NCBI GenBank assembly: GCA_049724395.1
Contig: JAUGWO010000319.1
Coordinates: forward strand, 1 to 31,423
Source: Spongospora subterranea f. sp. subterranea
Taxonomy: Eukaryota > Endomyxa: Phytomyxea > Phytomyxea > Plasmodiophorida
Reading direction: 5' to 3'
DNA: 31,423 nt
The notes under the pieces were generated by a model. It searched no databases, was not told the origin of the DNA, and worked only from the letters and a program-made list of their open reading frames with translations. The position numbers were made by a program, and so were the translations under genes. Positions 9,534-17,663 of the stretch are shown in pieces (within the stretch, counting starts at the first letter, position 1; every line of letters starts with the position of its first letter).

Positions 9534-10310
9534 GTTACTGGTTGTGTGCTGCTTGGGGTTTTAGCTGTTCCTTTGCTTGGCGCTGCCGCCACAACCGTCA
9601 AGGCTGTTCGAGGTGTTATGATGGCCAACAGGTGTATTCAAGCACTAAGGGCGTCGGTCACTATCTCAAAGGGCACGCAGGTGGCGATCGCATCAGGGAT
9701 GTCTCTAGCTCTTGCTGCTCCCGGCACAGCAGCAATCATTTACCAAAACATGCATTATCTCGACTCCAAACAATGTGTAGCAACAATTGGAGATATGAAG
9801 GAACAAATATTCCTTCACGAGGCAGCAAAGGTGGCTTTTCTTAACAAATTTGGTTGAATTCAATACGTTGCTTGAGTGCACTCAATATTCATAAAATCAT
9901 TGTCTACGATTACCTGTTTAATCCCATTCTCGCCTCGTAAATTCTGTACTGGATAGGCGCGCCTGAATACAAAACCGTATGACTATTATTGTCTGTTTTT
10001 GGAGTGAAGGCAAACCAAGAGAACAAATGGTTTACAGAAACAATACGGACTGAGCTCAATCGTGGCACAATGTGAAAGCATGTTCCAATAGAAATGACCA
10101 ACAAAATAGACCGACACGATTGATTGACAGTGCCAAAGCTAAACCGTTTACCTTTCTGCCATAAACTGTGTTGCCCATGATCTGTGCATACTGGCTAACT
10201 GCATGCTGCTGGATTTGACGACAGTTGTGCCGAAAGGTCTGGTGGAACTGCATTGATCCAGTACTCATATCCCCATGACCTAAACAGTTCTATCAGCGGT
10301 TGCCTCGTGG
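9527..10310. repeat. Inverted repeat IR1, right arm
   Basis: Reverse-complement partner of 5687-6466, about 95% identical by eye. The junction with the gag-like fossil is abrupt at ATGTTTAGTTACTGG (9527). The other end leaves homology at GGTTGCCTCGT (about 10300-10310). Confidence 0.85.
9534..9857 (+). pseudogene. Duplicate of the GTPase C-terminal third
   Basis: The plus frame 9546-9857 encodes MLLGVLAVPLLGAAATTVKA through the terminal AAKVAFLNKFG, the same as the last about 104 residues of the GTPase at 6136-7404 with around 15 substitutions. The hydrophobic segment and the terminal helix are kept. All G motifs are absent, so it cannot be a GTPase. The reading frame has stayed open, either because the copy is young or because it is used. 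Confidence 0.75.
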
Positions 10311-10615
10311 CAACATCAACTGTGAAAATATTTACTACGAACGGTAAATCTCAGCTGCTCCAGAATCTCTCTTCTGAAATATGCAACTCTGTCCTTGTTT
10401 CCGAACGACGAATGAACTTGTCGGACGGAGAGTTTGTTATAGCAGACGTTTGTATGCGGCGCCTAAACCAGTGATTGTTCGTGACCTCGCAGACTACAAC
10501 AGAGGAGAGATAACGTGATAAAAAGGGAGAAAGGGAGATTGCATGTATTACGGTTTGGAGCAAAAAGAGTACCAATAATGACAGGGACGAGGGGTAGCAG
10601 GCCGAGAGTCCCATA
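10311..10615. other. No gene recognised
   Basis: Sequence between the IR1 arm and the gypsy-like fossil. One long minus frame runs through it (to 10800) but shows no motif outside the integrase part. Nothing else is seen. Confidence 0.35.
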
Positions 10616-11513
10616 TTGGCGATGCACACCAGACGAATAGATGAACCATCAATTCTGTCTCGCTTCTTCTCTACATATCTTTCTCCCCAAGATTTTGTTG
10701 ATCTATCAGAGTTTATTAACTTGATAATAAAATCGAGTGAGATTGACGTCCATAAATTTGTTGGAATGGGCGAAGGGTGCAGTAAACCTGTTGGTGACAT
10801 GTGTTGCAGTTTTGTGCATTGGCAACGATCGCAAGATTGAACATATCGACGAATTGATGCTGTCCATGCCCGACCAAATGAAATGATGTTGAATCGCCTG
10901 CCGCGGTTTGCGTCGACCGAGATGACCGACTAGTGGTGCATGAAGTTGAGCAATCACCGCTCTGTAGGGACCACGAGGGCTTGTTCGTGGTTAGAGGAGA
11001 CCCTCGTGAACCTGGAAAGGTTTGGTGGTGTTGAACAGTTGCGGAACGGTTTTATCGTTGGACTGCACTTCTTTGATAAGATTGACGAGTGGCCGATTAA
11101 TACAGCTGGGTGAGTGGATCTGTTATTGCCCCAGTGTTAAGATTGTCCTTTGATCATAGTGAGGTTCGCTGTTGAACTTCGTATTAGGGTCGTCCCGACG
11201 ACTGACCTCAGAGGTCGATAACGCAGGTCAACGCATTACCTTCCAGACTATGTACTGATTACCAGGTCCCGCACCGTCGGCGGAAGCGGCATTGCCGAAA
11301 GGCTGTCAATTTGAGCCAATTTGGCAAATAGCTTAAGGAGAGCACCAATGCAAGTACACGATAAGCACCTCCGGGGCCAGCTGTATTTTTTCGGGCTGAT
11401 TGGAGACAATGAGTCGTTGATAATCCTCCAGCCGGATGCGCCGAACAACGTTTTCGCTATAAACCTTGACCTAATTCTTATGGAATCACTGTTGGCTTCT
11501 TCTGCAGAACTGA
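10616..11513 (-). mobile_element. Ty3/gypsy-like retroelement fossil, copy A
   Basis: Minus-strand reading shows two parts. The integrase zinc-binding region includes GHLGRRKPRQAIQHHF, a W-SGMD motif and GLLHPSPIP...W-SLDF. The gag-like part includes LFAKLAQIDSLSAMPLPP. No reverse transcriptase was recognised and no LTR was seen. It is broken in several places. Nearly the same sequence lies in the same orientation at 21905-22793, and a related copy on the plus strand lies at 28010-29012. The short gag-integrase form is therefore shared by several copies. Confidence 0.65.
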
Positions 11514-11638
11514 TTGCTCTTTCTCAGTACTTTGCTTTAATGGTAGAACTCTTGAAGAAGGTACCTATCTACTGAGGGCCGACGGGACAACGGTACTGGG
11601 TACGTTCGGTGCTTAAGTCCTGTCGTCTGAAACTTGTT

Positions 11639-12764
11639 TAGATCCAGATAACATCACTCAGATGGGCGCCGCTCTCAAGGCGATCCATCAAAAGATCGGC
11701 CATCGTGGCGCCTATCAGGGAGTATGCCCGGATTGCCAGTTGCAACGAGCGCTGACTCCTCCCAACCGGCTCGGATGCGACAGGCATTCGCCATCGCCTT
11801 TGATTTGGCGGAAAGGGGGCCCGAGACAATCAAAGGCGGTTGAATGCGTTCAGGCGCATCAAGAAGGAGATGAAGGATTATAGGGCGAATGGGGATACCC
11901 AGCTGAGACCAACCGAAAATGCTCATTCTCCACGACTATTGCATGAAGCAGAATGACCGTATTACTTCATGGTCTACACGATATTCATCGCGGTTGTCAA
12001 GATGTTTATGGACAACGACGATGCTAAAAATTTCGATTTTGACGATTTCGAAGAATCGTTGTTTGCTGTACGTCCTTTGTCGTTTGCATTTTCCGTCGAT
12101 TTCATATGTTGCTTCGAAGTCTATTCAATATATAGAATAGCGGAATACTGTTTTTTTGTTTTTGGTTAATTGTTAGTATTTTTTTTGTTTAATTTAGATG
12201 AACAACAATGTCGTGAAGAAACTGGCGGTTTGGGTTGATGGCAAAACGGAGAAGCGTCACGACACGAAGTCGCTCCTTCTGCTTCATCATGATCGAGATG
12301 TCCCCAAGTTTGATGCTATTTCACATCTTTTGGCGCACGTTGGATCCAATCAGTGAACAAGGGTTTTCAAGAGCTTTGACATCGTTTTCTTCGTCGTCGG
12401 GATTCTTTCAGCTTGTGTTATGGCGCAAATCTCATTGAAACAATGAAAGCAGCTTGCCATGCCGCCCCAATCAATGCCGCCTGATACTGCCAGGATGCCG
12501 GAGCCGTGATCAATCTGATCAACGCCACGTTTGCAGAAAATGAATGCGTTTGTCCAGTGACGACATTGTGAGCAGAGTCGAGCCAAAATTGCAACCGGTT
12601 TTCGTAGAAAGGGGGAATGTTGTGAGAGAAAACTTGACCATGCATTGATGGCGTGCCGGGACGAGCTATGTAGCTTGGTTGTTCTGGCGTCTGAATATAT
12701 TCAACGTCTACAATCGCGGCACTTCCTGGGATTCGTTGATAAAGGGCATGGTGTAAATTGTCAT
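11639..12764. repeat. Inverted repeat IR2, copy 1 (1.13 kb)
   Basis: Matches 24169-25293 as reverse complement over its full length, with scattered substitutions and few indels. Limits: TAGATCCAGATAACATC at the left and GGGCATGGTGTAAATTGTCAT at the right. It carries the Crypton-like gene (+) and a convergent unknown ORF (-). The flanks differ completely between the copies, so this is a discrete mobile or duplicated unit. No terminal inverted repeat is visible. Confidence 0.85.
11641..12359 (+). pseudogene. Crypton-like tyrosine recombinase, partial, with intron
   Basis: Exon pieces read ADSSQPARMRQAFAIAFDLA, then (one frame over) GLNAFRRIKKEMKDYRANGD and TQLRPTE, then YFMVYTIFIAVVKMFMDNDD and NFDFDDFEESLFA. 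A GTACGT donor at 12068 and a TTTAG acceptor at 12197 (130-bp intron) join to NVVKKLAVWVDGKTEKRHDT...DRDVPKFDAISHLLAHVG, ending at 12359. The block KxxVxGKT-x-K followed by a D-x-x-(x)P-x-x-x-x-x-x-LLAHV segment is the look of the middle of Crypton-like tyrosine recombinases. The catalytic C-terminal RxxH...Y part is absent. At least two frame changes occur upstream of the intron. The family call is by pattern memory only. Confidence 0.45.
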
Positions 12765-12780
12765 CTGTTAAATCAGGCAA
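12418..12780 (-). CDS. Unknown conserved ORF X, copy 1
   Basis: 120 codons, convergent with the Crypton-like gene. It contains YIQTPEQPSYIARPGTPSMH, FYENRLQFWLDSAHNVVTGQ and a hydrophobic, Ala-rich end (ALIGAAWQAAFIVSMRF). The same frame is open in the inverted copy at 24169-24570, and about 50 codons recur at 21630-21770 (+). I do not recognise it. Sequence conservation at the protein level in three places suggests it was once a real gene, perhaps cargo of the unit it shares with the recombinase. Confidence 0.4.
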   Translation of the reverse strand: MPDLTDDNLHHALYQRIPGSAAIVDVEYIQTPEQPSYIARPGTPSMHGQVFSHNIPPFYENRLQFWLDSAHNVVTGQTHSFSANVALIRLITAPASWQYQAALIGAAWQAAFIVSMRFAP

Positions 12781-12959
12781 TTATTCAACCAGAGGTAGTT
12801 GGCGATGACCCTTTTCAAAGGTATGCCAGTGCTTTACAAAAAGCAAGGGCGATTAGGCCTGAGTTGATTCCCGAAATCGACCGCGCTGTGAATGACATTC
12901 TAGAACATATTCGCCAATCCGCCACAATTACAGCTGCTGTCGCCAATTTGAGTCTGTAA
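12765..12959 (+). CDS. Unknown 3' exon or gene fragment
   Basis: From the edge of IR2 a plus frame reads QAIIQPEVVGDDPFQRYASA, LQKARAIRPELIPEIDRAVN and DILEHIRQSA...VANLSL and stops at 12959. The composition is that of a helical soluble protein. The upstream part has probably been displaced by the IR2 unit, whose end is at 12764. Family unknown. Confidence 0.35.
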   Translation: MLNQAIIQPEVVGDDPFQRYASALQKARAIRPELIPEIDRAVNDILEHIRQSATITAAVANLSL

Positions 12960-13066
12960 CTTGTTCTGATCTCAATTGTATTATATTCGCGTATTATTGT
13001 ATAGATGGAGCAACACGGTGACACCCTGATCATTGTGCGGTTCTGTCTTCCTTCTCTTAGGGTCTG

Positions 13067-13900
13067 CTAATCACAATGAGATCGATACGAGACACTTTTG
13101 CGCATTGTTGCTTCCGTTCGATTTTGCTCTTCTACTAATGGATGTAGAAGAACACTTTGATGACTCTTGTTGAGGCAGTTGGCCTGTTCGAGATGGGATT
13201 TATTCCAACAAACATTGCTTTTAACGCTGACTCTGTGCTGCAATTGTTTGACCTTCGCTACTAACATGTTTAACGTTTTCAAGCAACTTTCCCGAATGTC
13301 TTTTTTAATTATTGACTTCTAATGTGATGCAAACTCGTCTAATAGTGCTGCTGCTTCGAGTAGTCGTTCTGCGAGTGGTCGTTCTGTAATTGCTTGTTCA
13401 GGTGGGTGAGGGTCGGCTTGATGATCGAGGTCATTGGCACTAGAACAAGTGTAATTAATGACTGACAGATCCTGATCGAGCGTTTCGGCAGTATTATATT
13501 GGTCGAATCCCTAATGAAAAGAAAGCGGTTCTGACGAGTTAAGGGCAAACTTTGCGAGCATTTGTCGTGAATGGGCATCTTCAAGAGGAAGATCGAACAA
13601 AATAATGCCAACATGTCTAGAAAAACGATTAAAGTGTTTACACAATTTTCCACCAATACTTTGATCACAGGACCAGACTTGCGCTTTCATATCTAGCTCA
13701 TAGATATATGCCTGACTCTGATTCGGAAACGCGATGATATTGATGATGGTCGACCTTTGTGGACGAATCTCGTGGAATATCCTTGGATTTCCGGTATGAA
13801 GAAATGATTTGAAATAAAGACAGGAAACATTCTTCCGTGAAGCAGAAAAGTCCAGTAGTCGTGATGAATAGTAGGAGCCCGAAATCCTCTGATATCATCT
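13067..13900 (-). CDS. Unknown minus-strand coding-like sequence downstream of the second MULE-like unit
   Basis: A single minus frame from about 13800 to 13067 reads through LHTGNPRIFHEIRPQRSTII, QAYIYELDMKAQVWSCDQS, HVGIILFDLPLEDAHSRQML, PPEQAITERPLAERLLEAAA and a Gln/His/Lys-rich end, with two stops in between (near 13524 and 13318). The low stop density over 700 bp suggests former coding sequence. It lies just downstream of the peptidase at 14135 and might be its C-terminal continuation, but no USP His box was found in it. Not recognised. Confidence 0.35.
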
Positions 13901-14134
13901 GGCCTAATGAGCGCGCTCTCGTTCGATTCAGATCAGCTTTGTTGAAAAGCAGAAACAGATATCTCGCAGTAGTTATTGTTGTCGTGATCTTTGCAGTAGT
14001 ATTTGATGGTCAGCAGTAATTCAATCAGAAGGACAGGCCCTGACGGCGTGATCAACTCTGACTTTTCGTCTCGTTGTCTTCGATCTGTCTCAGGAACGCT
14101 AGACACCGTTTCGCTTCCTTTGCGTTGCTGATGT

Positions 14135-14665
14135 CTAACCGTTAATGGGATGATCGAGGAATCGATCAATTACGGTTTGTACCGGAACACGATTGTCGGC
14201 AATCGGAATCGCTTTCCGTCGGATTCGGCGCTCAAATGATGTTTTGGGACAGGTTTCCACAGAACACGAAGCCTCTACTCGCATGCAGATATCAAACATG
14301 CGATCAATATAATTCTGAAATAGTCCTTCCATTGACCCGTAGATGTTGAGACTATTGCCGATAGGACGACTAGATGAACGCAGCCAATCATACCTGGCTT
14401 TGCCGTATACGCCATCTCGAATGGATCTGAACCATGATTTCAACAATATTTCTTGCTCAGGGATCTCGACCAGCTGGAATTTGTGCATAAAGTACAAAAG
14501 CACTAGAGGTGCGTCCAATGGACAAGCATTTTTATCTGTCATTTGGCGATATGTAAAAGACCACGGTATGCCAAATGTCGCTCAACTAATGTCATTTCCC
14601 AACTTTGGAACCTTGCTCTTGCTGCCTTTTGGTCGGCCAGTAGACTTTTGGGTTTTGATGAGTGT
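14135..14665 (-). CDS. AT-hook plus papain-fold-like cysteine peptidase, second copy
   Basis: At 14650-14615 minus reads STGRPKGSKSK, an AT-hook core like that of the first unit. From about 14576 the open frame gives FGIPWSFTYRQMTDKNACPL then DAPLVLLYFMHKFQLV. The NxCxLDxxLxLLYF pattern lines up with NTCYITSLLECLF of the unit at 401-1568 as a Cys box. Further on are YGSMEGLFQNYIDRMFDI and CSVETCP, which may be a metal-binding pair. The frame ends at 14135 (FLDHPING). The AT-hook overlaps the transposase frame end (14592), so a splice or a frame change joins them. No His box is identified, so peptidase activity of this copy is unproven. Confidence 0.45.
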
Positions 14666-15420
14666 GCAAGTTGTATCTGGTGGTCTTCCATCGTTGTGAA
14701 GCTTGTGCTTCCGCTTCCTTGGGATTGACATATCTCAGTCGCATTCCAACTTCCGCCAGTTTGTAATCAACCTGTAATTGAGCAGCGTATCGATACGACC
14801 ACTCGACACATTGTGCAATGTTTAACTTTCTAGCTGGTGCGAATTTTTGGAAATCGCCACCAAAAGACTCCTGGGCATTGGTGTCGTTTCTCATGGAGTC
14901 GAAATTCAAGTTTCCTGATATTGCAGGAAATATGTGTTTGTCCCGTTTTGGATATAAGTGCCACTCAAGCCATCTCAGAGTTTTTGGATATTCTTCTTTG
15001 AGTTCTTTTACCAGCCTCTGAAACTCAAACAGTGGTTGGTTTACCAGGAGCTGAAGAACTTGATTATAAAACAATGATTGCTTCGCAGGATGAATTAGCG
15101 CCCCATTGCGACGAACCCTGAACGCGGTTTTTTTAAAATGAACGACGCAGAACCTGTAATGCGATTCCAGTTCGACGGGTTCAAATTCTTGAATTGAGAA
15201 AATTTCGCGCAGAGCAAGTTCAAAGCCAAAACGTTCGGCGTCTGAAAATGTCCCACGTCATGCCAGGAAATTCGTTTTGGAAATTCTCAAAACTCTGAAA
15301 TTTCATGGATCGAAACAGCTGCAAAAAATGCATTTTGTAATGCAACGACGGGACAAAACCCAGAGGTAAACGTCACATTGACTTCCGAGAAGTAATCGTC
15401 AATAATGAAACCGTGAATGG
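14592..15420 (-). CDS. MULE-like transposase, core to C-terminal part
   Basis: Open from about 15252 to 14592 in one frame: SDAERFGFELALREIFSIQE, then SHYRFCVVHFKKTAFRVRRN (like the C/H...HFxK segment after the second Asp in MULE transposases), ELKEEYPKTLRWLEWHLYPK and NDTNAQESFGGDFQKF with the presumed catalytic Glu. The same frame ends after LHTHQNPKVYWPTKRQQEQG. Upstream, one frame over, LHYKMHFLQLFRSMKFQSF through NEFPGMTWDIF (15350-15255) reads like the preceding exon or frame. A single indel or a tiny splice at about 15250 separates them. The N-terminal half lies toward the 21-bp array and is not clear. The neighbour at 14135 is its AT-hook/peptidase partner. Confidence 0.55.
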
Positions 15421-15526
15421 AATCAGATTCCAGCGGCAAAATTACTGTTTAAAGCCTGATCCATAAATCTGTCTGCATGATGATATGACCTGCATCGCCA
15501 TCCAAGGAAGAATGTCGAAGCAGATC

Positions 15527-15767
15527 TTACGAAAGGTGTCCGCGTTTGAGAACAGCAACCATCTCTAATACATTGACATGTTTTGAATCCTCCACCATTC
15601 GCAGTAAGGCTCGAGAAACATGGATTATCAGGCTCTCCAACGGATTAGAATTGGCAGTCATAATGACGCAGTATAAATTGAGGAATAACCATGAGAATAT
15701 CATGATCAATTGATCATGATATTGGTGTCTATTATCTACCAGTTCATACCCAAGCGCAATAAGCTTG
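15527..15767 (-). CDS. Unknown coding-like segment at the edge of the 21-bp array
   Basis: The last about 80 codons of a very long minus frame whose remainder is the minisatellite. It reads ALGYELVDNRHQYHDQLIMI, FSWLFLNLYCVIMTANSNPL and SRALLRMVEDSKHVNVLEMV. It could be N-terminal sequence of the MULE-like transposase that follows on the same strand. Not recognised by motif. Confidence 0.3.
15696..15723. repeat. Perfect 28-bp palindrome
   Basis: AATATCATGATCAA and its exact reverse complement meet without a spacer at 15709/15710. It lies about 45 bp from the edge of the 21-bp array. It could form a cruciform. No known recognition site of this length comes to mind. Confidence 0.85.
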
Positions 15768-17590
15768 GTGTGTATTTTCCTGATTTTGGTGTGTGTTTTC
15801 CTGATTTTGGTGTGTGTTTTCCTGATTTTGGTGTGTGTTTTCCTGATTTTGGTGTGTGTGTTTTCCTGATTTTGGTGTGTGTTTTCCTGATTTTGGTGTG
15901 TGTTTTCCTGATTTTGGTGTGTGTTTTCCTGATTTTGGTGTGTGTTTTCCTGATTTTGGTGTGTGTTTTCCTGATTTTGGTGTGTGTTTTCCTGATTTTG
16001 GTGTGTGTTTTCCTGATTTTGGTGTGTGTTTTCCTGATTTTGGTGTGTGTTTTCCTGATTTTGGTGTGTGTTTTCCTGATTTTGGTGTGTATTTTTCTGA
16101 TTTTGGTGTGTGTTTTCCTGATTTTGGTGTGTGTTTTCCTGATTTTGGTGTGTGTTTTCCTGATTTTGGTGTGTGTTTTCCTGATTTTGGTGTGTGTTTT
16201 CCTGATTTTGGTGTGTGTTTTCCTGATTTTGGTGTGTATTTTCCTGATTTTGGTGTGTGTTTTCCTGATTTTGGTGTGTGTTTTCCTGATTTTGGTGCGA
16301 ATATTCCTGATTTTGGTGTGTGTTTTCCTGATTTTGGTGTGTTTTCCTGATTTTGGTGTGTTTTCCTGATTTTGGTGTGTGTTTTCCTGATTTTGGTGTG
16401 TGTTTTCCTGATTTTGGTGTGTGTTTTCCTGATTTTGGTGTGTGTTTTCCTGATTTTGGTGTGTGTTTTCCTGATTTTGGTGTGTGTTTTCCTGATTTTG
16501 GTGTGTGTTTTCCTGATTTTGGTTTTGGTGTGTGTATTTTCCTGATTTTGGTGTGTGTTTTCCTGATGATTTGGTGTGTATTTTTTTGGTGTTGTTTTCT
16601 GATTTTGGTGTGTGTTTTCCTGATTTTTTGGTGTGTGTTTTCCTGTGTGTGTTTCCTGATTTTGGTGTGTGTTTTCCTGATTTTGGTGTGTGTTTTCCTG
16701 ATTTTGGTGTGTGTTTTCCTGATTTTGGTGTGTATTTTCCTGATTTTGGTGTGTAATTTTCCTGATTTTGGTGTGTGTTTTTCCTGATTTTGGTGTGTGT
16801 GTTTCCTGATTTTGGTGTGTGTTTTCCTGATTTTGGTGTGTGTTTTCCTGATTTTAATGTGTATTTTCCTGATTTTGGTGTGTGTTTTCCTGATTTTGGT
16901 GTGTATTTTCCTGATTTTGGTGTGTGTTTTCCTGATTTTGGTGTGTGTTTTCCTGATTTTGGTGTTTCCTGATTTTGGTGTGTTTTTTCTGATTTTGGTG
17001 TGTGTTTTCCTGATTTTGGTGTGTGTTTTCCTGATTTTGGTGTGTGTTTTTGGTGTGTGTTTTCCTGATTTTGGTGTGTGTTTTCCTGATTTTGGTGTGT
17101 GTTTTCCTGATTTTTTTGGTGTGTTTGTTTCCTGATTTTGGTGTGTGTTTTCCTGATTTTGGTGTGTGTTTTCCTGATTTTGGTGTGTGTTTTCCTGATT
17201 TTGGTGTGTATTTTCCTGATTTTGGTGTGTAATTTTCTGATTTTGGTGTGTGTTTTCCTGATTTTGGTGTGTGTTTTCCTGATTTTGGTGTGTGTGTTTC
17301 CTGATTTTGGTGTGTGTTTTCCTGATTTTGGTGTGTGTTTTCCTGATTTTGGTGCGTATTTTCCTGATTTTGGTGTGTAATTTTCTGATTTTGGTGTGTG
17401 TTTTTCTGATTTTGGTGTGTGTGTTTCCTGATTTTGGTGTGTGTTTTCCTGATTTTGGTGTGTGTTTTCCTGATTTTAATGCGTATTTTCCTGATTTTGG
17501 TGTTTGTTTTCCTGATTTTGGTGTGTATTTTCCCGATTTTGGTGTGTGTTTCCTGACTTTGGTGTGTGTTTTCCTGATTTTGGTGATCTC
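15768..17590. repeat. 21-bp minisatellite, about 87 units
   Basis: Unit on plus: TTTTCCTGATTTTGGTGTG plus TG. Most units are identical, with point variants (GTGTATTTTCC, GTGCGTATT, TTAATG) and some shortened or lengthened units, clustered in the right half (16500-17590). Because 21 is a multiple of three, the minus strand stays open in all three frames, with heptapeptides HTKIRKT, TPKSGKH and HQNQENT. The 703-codon frame running to 17638 is therefore a consequence of the array and not good evidence of a protein. The strands are strongly asymmetric (C/A-rich against G/T-rich). Confidence 0.95.
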
Positions 17591-17663
17591 AAATGTGTTG
17601 GTACTTATGTTGTCAGACCCCCCATGTGTAGATATCAACCTTGTGTAGTTGTTTTGTTTCCTG

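Noticed and set aside
12418-12780. ORF X as a capsid or protease
   Set aside because: Only general composition suggested this; no motif supports it.
15710-17380. Long plus-strand ORFs with VCFPDFG / CVFLILV repeats
   Set aside because: They are translations of the 21-bp minisatellite; nearly all frames are open because the unit is 7 codons long.
15768-17590. Possible CRISPR array
   Set aside because: Units are back to back with no unique spacers and no cas genes, in clearly eukaryotic DNA.
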